Virus record (IMG/VR): IMGVR_UViG_3300020395_000085
Span: 1 to 26,839 of that record
Length of the DNA stretch: 26,839 nt
Reading direction: 5' to 3' (one strand)
Origin: a virus
The notes under the pieces are model-generated. The model was not told where the DNA came from. It saw only the letters and a list, made by a program, of their open reading frames with translations, and did not search any database. The position numbers and the translations under genes were made by a program. Shown here piece after piece: positions 18,430-24,430 of this stretch. The first letter of the stretch is position 1. Each line of letters starts with the position of its first letter.

Positions 18430-18636
18430 ATGAAACATCATTCTTTTCCTGTTGAGCTTCCGGCGCCAAAACCGGTTGTCGCTGCAACACCAAAGAAAAA
18501 AGCAAAAAAGAAAAAACCTGCCGTTAGCTTGGACAACACAAAAGCAGAGCTTCTCGCTGCAGCCAAATCACTGGGCCTTGATGTTCCAAGCCGTTCAACA
18601 AAAGCAGATGTATTGGCACTAATAGAGGAAGCTTAG
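18430..18636 (+). CDS. Small basic protein with HeH/SAP-like C-terminal domain
   Basis: A 68-residue protein preceded by AGAGGAG seven bases or so before its ATG. The first 33 residues are proline/lysine-rich and disordered, including PKKKAKKKKP. The last 32 (TKAELLAAAKSLGLDVP then TKADVLALIEEA) form two short helices joined by a turn, the pattern of HeH/SAP-like and Rho N-terminal helix-extended-helix domains, which are common in small phage proteins and usually bind nucleic acid. The lysine run would favour DNA or membrane contact. It lies directly before the endolysin gene. Function unknown. Confidence 0.7.
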   Translation: MKHHSFPVELPAPKPVVAATPKKKAKKKKPAVSLDNTKAELLAAAKSLGLDVPSRSTKADVLALIEEA

Positions 18637-18637
18637 G

Positions 18638-19489
18638 TTGGAAGACGAAGAGGTTATACGCCTTCAAACGGCACTGCTTGCCCTTGGCCATGAGCCAGGG
18701 ATGATTGATGGCCTTCTTGGCCCAAAGACAATCGCAGCAGCCGCTCGCTTTATGTGGCTAGAGCATGGAGACTTGTCTGTCGCAAGAGCGGCATACGAAA
18801 GGCTCCGGCCAGCACCAGAGCCAAGCGTTATCACCTCGGGCATTGATGTGTCCTCTTATCAGGGTGTGGTGGATTGGGAGAAAGTTGCTGGGGCCGGGCA
18901 CCGGTTTGCGTGGGTAAAATGCTCTGAAGGCACTACTCACAAGAACAAAGGGCGACAAGCCCGGATGGACGGTGCCCGCGCCTTTGGCATTCCCGTTGGT
19001 GGATACCATTACGCATTGCCTAAAACGTACAGGAACATCGGGTTGAAGGATGCTGTAAAAGAAGCGAACAATTTCTTAAGCTGCTATGGAACCCCGCAAC
19101 CCGATGATCTTGTTCCCGCGTTAGACCTTGAGTCAGGGCTAATCAAGGGAGCAGAGAACCACAACTACAATGTCGAGTGGTCACTCAAATGGTGTGAAGT
19201 GGTGGGCAAAGAGCTTGGCTGCACGCCGATTATCTACACCGCCAGATGGGCAACGCAAAGCAGGATTGTTCGCGCCGACCAGGCGCTACTTGACGAGCTA
19301 GCAAAGTTTCCATTGTGGTGGGCAGAGTATCGATCTGAGTCAACGAAAGAGCCACGCAAGAACATGTTCCCTTGGGAAGCTTGGGATGTATGGCAATGGA
19401 CTGGAAGCGGAACAGTGCCGGGAGTCAAGGGAAAGTGTGATATCAATCGCATGAGAGAATCATCCCTCAAAGGATTAAGGATATCATGA
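18638..19489 (+). CDS. GH25-family endolysin with N-terminal peptidoglycan-binding domain
   Basis: A 283-residue muramidase that hydrolyses the N-acetylmuramic acid to N-acetylglucosamine bond of peptidoglycan. Residues about 5-40 form a PG_binding_1 helical domain (LQTALLALG, IDGLLGPKTIAAAARF). From residue 67 the GH25 barrel begins with SGIDVSSYQ (Asp70), followed by YHYALP (123-128), ALDLE (Asp163 and catalytic Glu165), IIYTARW (198-204) and WDVWQWTGSG (249-258). The start is TTG, supported by GAGGAAG upstream and a full N-terminal domain. There is no signal peptide, so export should depend on a holin from the genes just downstream. N-terminal binding domain fits a phage of a Gram-negative host. 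The stop overlaps the next start (ATGA). Confidence 0.93.
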   Translation: MEDEEVIRLQTALLALGHEPGMIDGLLGPKTIAAAARFMWLEHGDLSVARAAYERLRPAPEPSVITSGIDVSSYQGVVDWEKVAGAGHRFAWVKCSEGTTHKNKGRQARMDGARAFGIPVGGYHYALPKTYRNIGLKDAVKEANNFLSCYGTPQPDDLVPALDLESGLIKGAENHNYNVEWSLKWCEVVGKELGCTPIIYTARWATQSRIVRADQALLDELAKFPLWWAEYRSESTKEPRKNMFPWEAWDVWQWTGSGTVPGVKGKCDINRMRESSLKGLRIS

Positions 19490-19767
19490 CGAAATCTGAT
19501 TGGTTTAAAGTTATAACAATAATTGGCTCGGCAGGGGTTATAGTAATTGGGGTTTTGTTCAATGCAAACCACAGCATACTAAGCAATGCAGATAGCGTAA
19601 TTCGACTGGAAAAGGCAGACGAAAAGCAAGACGCCAGAATCGTCAAGCTAGAAGAAAAGACATCCTCAATTGACAGCAAACTTGGAAGAATTGAAACCCA
19701 GCAAGCTGCTAACACTAAGCTGCTAGAAAAGCTGGATGCAAAAATGGACAAGGTACTAAGCAAATGA
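19486..19767 (+). CDS. Membrane-anchored coiled-coil protein, possible i-spanin or holin-like
   Basis: A 93-residue protein starting in an ATGA overlap with the endolysin. Residues about 6-27 (WFKVITIIGSAGVIVIGVLF) are one membrane helix; residues about 40-93 are a heptad-rich coiled coil with K, E, L and I. N-terminal anchor plus long coiled ectodomain is the architecture of an i-spanin (Rz-like), which links inner and outer membrane during lysis. XhlA-type proteins have the reverse order, so they fit less well. Position between the endolysin and the holin-like gene supports a lysis function. A similarly built protein is on the minus strand at 26326-26646. Confidence 0.65.
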   Translation: MTKSDWFKVITIIGSAGVIVIGVLFNANHSILSNADSVIRLEKADEKQDARIVKLEEKTSSIDSKLGRIETQQAANTKLLEKLDAKMDKVLSK

Positions 19768-20147
19768 CAAAGAAAAAAACAGCACCAGAAAAAAAACCAA
19801 TGACCAAGAGTCTAACAATGCAGTCTGCCGTAGCTCTGGGCATCTTAGTAATCGTAAAGGCAGTGCTGCCGGTGTACACAGGTTATGAAATCAGCGATGA
19901 ATTGTTTACGAGTTTATGCTCACTGCTTGGCGTTTCTCTTACATACGGCCTCCGCCGCGCCTTACCTGTTGTTATGCTTTGCTTGCTACCACTGGGAACA
20001 ATCCAGTGCGGACCAAGCTTATGCGAAAAAGTAGCAATTGAAATCGTAAAACACCCAGAGCTTACATCGCCTCCAGCAGGGAAGGTGCTTATCAAATGTG
20101 ATGGTGTGCTCAAAGCCGAGCTGATAGGCAAAAAGGTGAACAAGTGA
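19764..20147 (+). CDS. Holin-like membrane protein with a lipoprotein-like C-terminal part
   Basis: A 127-residue protein in an ATGA overlap. After a lysine-rich start, residues about 16-67 read like a phage holin: a helix (MQSAVALGILVIVKAVLPVY), a short polar turn, a second helix and LTYGLRRAL, the ending seen in several class II-type holins. Then residues 71-127 begin with a new hydrophobic start (MLCLLPLGTIQC) and continue as a soluble cysteine-containing tail with a proline pair. That second part looks like a secretory or lipoprotein signal and an Rz1-like o-spanin body. An ATG codes for Met71 at 19974, without a clear Shine-Dalgarno. Either a fused holin/o-spanin or two overlapping in-frame products is possible. 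Confidence 0.6.
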   Translation: MTKKKTAPEKKPMTKSLTMQSAVALGILVIVKAVLPVYTGYEISDELFTSLCSLLGVSLTYGLRRALPVVMLCLLPLGTIQCGPSLCEKVAIEIVKHPELTSPPAGKVLIKCDGVLKAELIGKKVNK

Positions 20148-20365
20148 CACCGAAAGAAGTTATTGCACAGCTTATCTCTGTTACAGAAGAACAAGCGAAG
20201 CACCACCTACCAAGTTACATTCAAGACAGCTGGGTAGCCGCTCTAACTGAATTGATTGAAAAAGGCCTGTACCACGCCTGGATAGAGGTAATTGAAAATT
20301 TACAACTCGTGCAACTTGAAGCTAACGAGATAACTATTGTAGATAAGCGAGAACAAGGTGGCTAG
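20144..20365 (+). CDS. Small hypothetical protein in the lysis cluster
   Basis: A 73-residue helical protein starting with GTG in a GTGA overlap with the holin-like gene. It is amphipathic and acidic (EEQAKHHLPSYIQDSW, then LTELIEKGLYHAWIEVIENL), with no membrane segment and no cysteines. Placement between lysis genes and an unknown gene suggests an accessory lysis or late protein. No family is recognised. The next gene starts eight bases before this one ends. Confidence 0.65.
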   Translation: MTPKEVIAQLISVTEEQAKHHLPSYIQDSWVAALTELIEKGLYHAWIEVIENLQLVQLEANEITIVDKREQGG

Positions 20366-20906
20366 CCCAAAGGAGTCCAACCCACGGCGAGCGGCGATTC
20401 TGTCGTTGCTAAGAAAAAGCCCATCGCCTGGGCTGGGAGTGGACTTAGAAAAACCCCCGGACGCAAGAACGCCGCTTGAAATGGCTGGCGCAAAAATGCA
20501 ACAGGTTGGAGAGAGCTTCCCTGCTTTTGTGTCAAAAAGCCCCTCTAACGAGTACACTGCAGGGATCCGGGGCGATATCGGAGGGCACAATCTTGCTGGC
20601 AAGCTAACGCTTGGTCAACGCGAAAAGCAATTCGAGGTAATTGCAAACAATCTGGGCATATCCCCGCAAGAACTTCGCCTATGGCTGTCCATTGCTGGCA
20701 AAGAGCCAAGCGGCGCTGGTGCAGCATACAAGGGTTCTAACTTATCCGCGTCAGTTGAAGCCCGCTTGCCAGAAGGGGAACGATCAGTGTCTGGAAGCCT
20801 TGGGTATGACATGGGCGACGCAGGGTCGGTAGAGGCTGAAGGCAGCTACAATATTGATGATCCTAAATCGTCCCGGTTTATGGGAACCTACACAAAAAGA
20901 TTCTAA
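20358..20906 (+). CDS. Hypothetical protein with beta-barrel-like C-terminal half
   Basis: A 182-residue protein starting with GTG, eight bases inside the previous gene. The first 60 residues are polar and proline-rich. From about residue 64 there are alternating-residue strands (YTAGIRGDIGGHNLAGKLTL, SASVEARLPEGE, VSGSLGYDMG, VEAEGSYNI) and the chain ends in TYTKRF: alternating strands with a terminal Phe resemble the closing strand of outer-membrane barrels. No signal peptide is present, so if it reaches the envelope it must do so during lysis or from the virion. This is the last gene before the regulatory gap and therefore the end of the late block. Function unknown. Confidence 0.65.
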   Translation: MASPKESNPRRAAILSLLRKSPSPGLGVDLEKPPDARTPLEMAGAKMQQVGESFPAFVSKSPSNEYTAGIRGDIGGHNLAGKLTLGQREKQFEVIANNLGISPQELRLWLSIAGKEPSGAGAAYKGSNLSASVEARLPEGERSVSGSLGYDMGDAGSVEAEGSYNIDDPKSSRFMGTYTKRF

Positions 20907-20907
20907 G

Positions 20908-20940
20908 TTGACAAACACTCAGTGAGTGTGTCTTTATAGC
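20908..20940 (+). promoter_or_regulatory. Weak sigma70-like promoter ahead of the replication initiator
   Basis: TTGACA, a perfect -35, lies at 20908-20913 just after the stop of the late block. The -10 is poor: TATAGC at 20935-20940 has four of six matches but a 21-base spacer; closer hexamers match only two or three positions. A palindrome sits in the spacer. The gap is the only real intergenic space among the + strand genes between the lysis and early modules, so a start of transcription here is plausible. Confidence 0.4.
20915..20929. promoter_or_regulatory. 15-base palindrome, possible operator
   Basis: ACACTCA-G-TGAGTGT has perfect 7-base arms around one central base and lies in the spacer of the putative promoter, a standard place for a repressor operator. 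A 14-base match to it occurs inside the initiator gene at 21380-21393. Confidence 0.5.
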
Positions 20941-20961
20941 TTCACAACTATGTGAGGTTTT
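20940..20961 (+). promoter_or_regulatory. Hairpin over the ribosome binding site of the replication initiator
   Basis: CTTCACA (20940-20946) can pair with TGTGAGG (20951-20957) with one G-U pair and a four-base loop, followed by TTTT and the ATG at 20962. The only Shine-Dalgarno-like bases, GAGG at 20954-20957, lie in the 3' arm, so folding would hide them. The stem plus T run could alternatively act as a weak terminator for the late genes. Confidence 0.45.
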
Positions 20962-22089
20962 ATGGCACGTCAAAGAACAATACAGCCTTCCTTTTGGAAG
21001 GATACAACTACATCTAAATGGCCCACTGATAGCCGATTGCTTTTCATTGCACTATGGAATGAGTCGGATGACTATGGGGTTGTCGAAATAGACCCAACGT
21101 CTTTACACGCTCTTGTTTTCCCAGGTTACAACGTGGATGTGCGCCAAGTGCTGCAGCCACTGGTGAATGACTCCCAATTAAAGCTGTTTGCTCACGAGGG
21201 TAAGCACTATGGCTACATGCCTATTTTTGTAGAGCAGCAGGTCGTTAACAGGAAAAGCAAGAAGCGAAACCCAGAACAAAAAGAGGACTCACTGGTTGCA
21301 TGCTCGGACCTTGAGGTTGATCAGCTTTTTAGCGATGCACAACACTTACTCCAACCGGAGAATGCTGACACTTCAACCGAACACTCAGTGAGTCCTCATG
21401 GAGACTTTCCCCCTCGCGCGCACACACGCGGGCGTAAGAAGAATATTAACTTAACTAGTATTAACTTAAACAAAGAAGAGGAAGATCTTAACGCGCGCGA
21501 GACACCTTCCCCTTCCGTTGTTAGTCGCTTAATGGCGGAAGTTTGGAATCCAGGTAAAGCAACAAAAGCCAAGCAGTACTTCGATTACTATAATGAAGTT
21601 GGCGCAAGAACCACGAAGGGCTGGCATAAAAAACACTGGGACACCTACAAGCTTACGGTAATGGCATGCGTTGGCCTGGTGAACGACTCGGAGATGAAAA
21701 TGATTATCGACTTTGCTGCCACCAATCCAAGGTGCAGGTACAAGGGCAGTGATGATTTATTCATCTACCCTGCGCTTGTTTTTGGCAGACAAGGCGAAGA
21801 CCCTCGGCGAAGGCTGGATGCTCTTCTAAGCCGCGCAAAGCAGTGGCGCTCTTCCCGAGTGGCAAATCAACCAGCGAGCATTCCAGAGCATGAGAAGGAA
21901 AGAAACCGACAGAAAGCCGCCTCTCAGCTCACTTTAATATCCAAAGACCCATTACCCTACCTAAACAGGTTATCGGGCAGTCAGGCCCACAGAACAAAGG
22001 TTTTACAGGGTATATTGCAAGAGCTGCAGAAAAGGAGTGTTGATGGGCAACCCATATTTGACTATTTCAAGGAGGTTTCTCATGCCTAG
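20962..22089 (+). CDS. Replication initiator / replisome organiser-like protein
   Basis: A 375-residue protein. The N-terminus (RTIQPSFWKD, LLFIALWNESDDYGVVEIDP, ALVFPGYNVD, then YGYMPIFVEQQVVN) is the typical winged-helix opening of phage replisome organisers and DnaD-related initiators, covering about residues 1-115. A low-complexity polar linker (about 115-185) contains the NINLTSINLN segment often seen in such proteins, and its DNA carries a candidate origin. Residues about 190-270 make a second domain (SRLMAEVWNPGKATK, GSDDLFIYPALVFGR) likely to contact helicase or DNA. The last 100 residues are helical and basic. It would bind the origin and load host helicase. It starts at the ATG behind the RBS hairpin and opens the early block. 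Confidence 0.75.
   Translation: MARQRTIQPSFWKDTTTSKWPTDSRLLFIALWNESDDYGVVEIDPTSLHALVFPGYNVDVRQVLQPLVNDSQLKLFAHEGKHYGYMPIFVEQQVVNRKSKKRNPEQKEDSLVACSDLEVDQLFSDAQHLLQPENADTSTEHSVSPHGDFPPRAHTRGRKKNINLTSINLNKEEEDLNARETPSPSVVSRLMAEVWNPGKATKAKQYFDYYNEVGARTTKGWHKKHWDTYKLTVMACVGLVNDSEMKMIIDFAATNPRCRYKGSDDLFIYPALVFGRQGEDPRRRLDALLSRAKQWRSSRVANQPASIPEHEKERNRQKAASQLTLISKDPLPYLNRLSGSQAHRTKVLQGILQELQKRSVDGQPIFDYFKEVSHA
21380..21393 (+). promoter_or_regulatory. Second copy of the operator-like palindrome inside the initiator gene
   Basis: These 14 bases are identical to 20914-20927 in the upstream promoter region; here the palindrome core is ACTCA-G-TGAGT. Both copies have TGACA shortly upstream. This copy codes for residues around HSVS in the linker and lies 20 bases before the candidate origin. 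Confidence 0.4.
21413..21501. other. Candidate replication origin within the initiator gene
   Basis: A perfect 9-base inverted repeat, CTCGCGCGC (21413-21421) and GCGCGCGAG (21493-21501), brackets an A/T-rich core that contains the direct repeat TATTAACTTAA at 21444-21454 and 21459-21469. GC arms around an A/T-rich core in the linker of an initiator gene recall the lambda origin inside gene O. It is also possible that it is simply low-complexity linker coding sequence. Confidence 0.4.
22069..22075 (+). promoter_or_regulatory. Strong ribosome binding site fixing the nuclease start
   Basis: AAGGAGG is a full-strength Shine-Dalgarno six bases before the ATG at 22082. The same reading frame is open further upstream to an ATG at 22037 without a comparable site, so 22082 is the better start. 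Confidence 0.8.
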
Positions 22090-22435
22090 TGGTGCATACA
22101 ACAGGAAAAAAGGTCATGACTTTGAACGAGAGTGTGCCCGAAAGTTCAGGGACGTTATGCCCAACTGCACTATTAAGCGGGGGATTCAAACTCGCGGTGG
22201 CGAGGAGGATAAGGTTGCTGATTTGCAAATGCCCGTCTTCGCCCCTGAGTGCAAGCGGACAAAGCAGCCCAATATTCGCCGTGCCTATGAGCAGGCAGTT
22301 GCTGCCTGTCCTGAAGGTAAAATTCCATGTGCCATTACTCGCGCAAATGGCAGGGGGCAACCCGTTTTATTCACACTATCGATGGAAGACATGCTCGACT
22401 TTATCGGCGAGTGGTACGAAAGCCGAGAAAAATGA
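22082..22435 (+). CDS. PD-(D/E)XK nuclease, VRR-NUC/resolvase-like
   Basis: A 117-residue protein starting behind AAGGAGG and overlapping the initiator stop by eight bases. Motifs: GHDFERE at residues 11-17 (Glu15), Asp47 in VADLQM, Glu56 and Lys58 in APECKRT, and a later Gln71 in YEQAV. This order, E ... D ... ExK ... Q, is that of small PD-(D/E)XK nucleases such as phage Holliday-junction resolvase-like and VRR-NUC proteins, with D47, E56 and K58 as the likely metal site. It would cut branched or damaged DNA during replication or recombination. Its stop overlaps the next start (ATGA). Subfamily is uncertain. Confidence 0.8.
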   Translation: MPSGAYNRKKGHDFERECARKFRDVMPNCTIKRGIQTRGGEEDKVADLQMPVFAPECKRTKQPNIRRAYEQAVAACPEGKIPCAITRANGRGQPVLFTLSMEDMLDFIGEWYESREK

Positions 22436-22728
22436 GCCAGCAAAACATCACACGGTATTGCTGCGACAACTGCAAGAGAGAGGTTTTCTCTACAAGCCAG
22501 CCACCTGGGTGGTCAGCAATTGGCTTCGCGATGCAAACGCAAGTCATTTTTGAAAAAGCAGATATTTGCGACAGCTGCTCTCAGGCATTCATAGGCACAA
22601 TGAATAAGCGGAAACAAATTGAATCAGGACGCTTCAAAGAACGAAAGCTTCCCGTTCATAACGCTCCCCATCCAATGAATGCTGATAGCTTTCCGTTTAC
22701 CTCCAGAAGCGATTCAGAAAAAAAATAA
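22432..22728 (+). CDS. Small zinc-ribbon protein
   Basis: A 98-residue protein starting in an ATGA overlap; the frame is open upstream, but the overlap with the nuclease stop marks this ATG. Two CxxC pairs, CDNC at residues 11-14 and CDSC at 46-49, separated by a beta-rich 31 residues with W and F, make a zinc-ribbon of the type used for DNA or protein contact. The C-terminal 45 residues are polar and lysine-rich. It may be a small DNA-binding accessory of the early operon; the partner is not identifiable. Confidence 0.75.
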   Translation: MSQQNITRYCCDNCKREVFSTSQPPGWSAIGFAMQTQVIFEKADICDSCSQAFIGTMNKRKQIESGRFKERKLPVHNAPHPMNADSFPFTSRSDSEKK

Positions 22729-22766
22729 TTTTTCGTATTGACCTCTCCCAAAAAACCACTTAAGAT
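22717..22766 (+). promoter_or_regulatory. Strong sigma70-like promoter with UP-like element before the Fe-S nuclease
   Basis: TTGACC (22738-22743), a 17-base spacer and TAAGAT (22761-22766) match the consensus at five of six and four of six positions with ideal spacing. The preceding A-tract and T-tract (22717-22733) resemble an UP element. The expected start is near 22773, and an in-frame GTG is at 22774. The TTG of this -35 is also the first possible start of the downstream gene. Confidence 0.55.
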
Positions 22767-23685
22767 GCGCGACGTGCATCAAGAAAAAATTACTTATACC
22801 GCGCTTTCTGCGTTTCGGAACTGCCGTCAGAAATACAAGCATCGTTATGTGGACGAGCTTGTGTTGGATAGGCCAAAGGGAAATGCCCTTTGGATAGGCA
22901 CTTTATTCCATGAAGGCATTGAGCGTTTCTATCGCGGCGAGTCAATGACAGATATTGTCAGTTACGTCGCATCTCAAAAAGATGACCTGGGCGATCCTGA
23001 CCGCTGGCTTCGTGTCAACGCAATGCTGATAGCATATGCTGACAAGTACAAAGATGAGCAGCTGGAAATCATCGCCCTTGAAGATGAGTTTGAGGTGCCA
23101 ATAATCAACCCGGCAACGGGGAAAAAGAGCACCACCATGGTTCTCGGCGGAAAGATAGACGGGCTAGTGAAATGCGATGATGGTGCTTTTGCAATCTTTG
23201 AGCACAAGACAACAGCTGTGCCCATTCAGAATTACATCAAAACCTTGTGGAGCGATTTTCAGACACGCCTTTATTGCGATGCCTACAGCAGATATAAGGG
23301 GATAAAGGTAAACAGGGCGGTCTTTAACATCATCAAGCGTAGCCAAAGGCGCCGCAAGCGACACGAGGCAGATGACGACTTTCTTATTCGTCTTATAGAA
23401 GATACAGAGTTCTATCGCCAGGAGCTTATTTTCGGCAAAGGAATGCTTGGTGAAATCAAAACCCAGCTTTGGGATTTGAAGGACAACATGCAACAAGCCA
23501 GACGGGAAAACCGCTGGTATAAAAACGAATCACAATGTCGCAGCTTCTTTGGAATTTGCGATTATTACGACTTGTGCAGCAGCGCAAATAACCCAATTGT
23601 TCGCAATTCAATGTACATGAAGCGCGAACGTCACGAAGAATTAGGAGAAGGCAACTATGTTACCGACAAAACCAACGCCACCTAA
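22738..23685 (+). CDS. Cas4/AddB-like Fe-S PD-(D/E)XK nuclease
   Basis: A 315-residue protein (from the TTG; ATG at 22765 and GTG at 22774 are shorter options and none has a Shine-Dalgarno). Motifs in order: ALSAFRNCRQKYKHRYV with Cys29, GTLFHEG with His58, GGKIDGLV with Asp141, FEHKTT with Glu155 and Lys157, FQTRLYCDAY with Gln175, and a C-terminal Cys267, Cys274, Cys280. One N-terminal plus three C-terminal cysteines and the H-D-ExK-Q core are the layout of Cas4 and AddB-type exonucleases with an iron-sulfur cluster. It probably resects DNA ends to feed the annealing protein encoded next, with which it overlaps by 29 bases. Confidence 0.82.
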   Translation: MTSPKKPLKMRDVHQEKITYTALSAFRNCRQKYKHRYVDELVLDRPKGNALWIGTLFHEGIERFYRGESMTDIVSYVASQKDDLGDPDRWLRVNAMLIAYADKYKDEQLEIIALEDEFEVPIINPATGKKSTTMVLGGKIDGLVKCDDGAFAIFEHKTTAVPIQNYIKTLWSDFQTRLYCDAYSRYKGIKVNRAVFNIIKRSQRRRKRHEADDDFLIRLIEDTEFYRQELIFGKGMLGEIKTQLWDLKDNMQQARRENRWYKNESQCRSFFGICDYYDLCSSANNPIVRNSMYMKRERHEELGEGNYVTDKTNAT

Positions 23686-24430
23686 AGTCAACATGAGTGA
23701 CTTGAGTGTGCTTATCTACGGCGACCCCAAGTGGGGAAAGTCGAGCTTTTGCAGCCATGCAGAAAAGGCTTTGTTTATTGCGACAGAGCCGGGGCTAAAT
23801 CATCTTGAGGTGTTTCAAGTTCCTGTAAAAGAGCGGCAACTTGTTTCCGGCAAAGATGACGAAGGAAACGTAGCCGAGAAAGAAATGTGCGGATGGGAGT
23901 ACATCAAGTACACCTACAAGCATTTGCTTCATAAAGACCACGGCTTCAAGACAGTTGTATTCGACACAATTGATGTCGCTTATGACCACTGCTACACCTA
24001 TGTGTGTAAAAAGAACGGATGGGAAAGCGCCGATAAGGATCTTTCTGGCGACAAATTAGGCTGGGGGGAAGGCTGGCGAGCAATCAACGACGAATTCAAA
24101 ACAGTGCTTCGTCGTTTTCAAGAGCTTGGAATGGGAATGTACCTTGTGTCGCACTCGGTGGTTAGGGAAGTTGACTCGCGCGTAACTTCTAAAAAGACTA
24201 CACCAACACTTCCTGGTGGCGCACGAAAAGCCGTATTGGCGATGAGCGATATTGTTATGTATGCAACGAGCAATGCGGACGGAAGGCTTATACTGACAAA
24301 AAACCATGCAACTTATGAAGCTGGTGACAGGACGGAAAGACTGCCAGAAAAATTCCAAGTACCAAATGGCGACACCCGCCTTGCGGAAACTTACAACACA
24401 TTCAAAAAAGCAATCAGGGGGAGTAAATGA
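23657..24430 (+). CDS. Sak4-like RecA-fold annealing ATPase
   Basis: A 257-residue ATPase. Walker A is GDPKWGKS at residues 22-29; Walker B is VVFDT at about 100-104. Later conserved-looking parts are MYLVSHSV (sensor-like strand) and a C-terminal region with MSDIVMYATS. This is the AAA_24/Sak4 family of truncated RecA-like single-strand annealing proteins common in phages, which work with an SSB-like partner. It starts with ATG after AGGAGAAGG, inside the last 29 bases of the nuclease gene, and ends in an ATGA overlap with an SSB-like gene, exactly the neighbours expected. It should promote recombination and repair of phage DNA. Confidence 0.82.
   Translation: MLPTKPTPPKVNMSDLSVLIYGDPKWGKSSFCSHAEKALFIATEPGLNHLEVFQVPVKERQLVSGKDDEGNVAEKEMCGWEYIKYTYKHLLHKDHGFKTVVFDTIDVAYDHCYTYVCKKNGWESADKDLSGDKLGWGEGWRAINDEFKTVLRRFQELGMGMYLVSHSVVREVDSRVTSKKTTPTLPGGARKAVLAMSDIVMYATSNADGRLILTKNHATYEAGDRTERLPEKFQVPNGDTRLAETYNTFKKAIRGSK

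Noticed and set aside
22089-22553. 154-codon + strand frame over the nuclease and zinc-ribbon genes
   Set aside because: It is in a different frame from two genes with clear motifs and good starts; composition shows no domain pattern.
22738-23685. A Cas4-linked CRISPR system
   Set aside because: There is no repeat-spacer array or other cas gene in the window; the Sak4 and SSB-like neighbours favour recombination.
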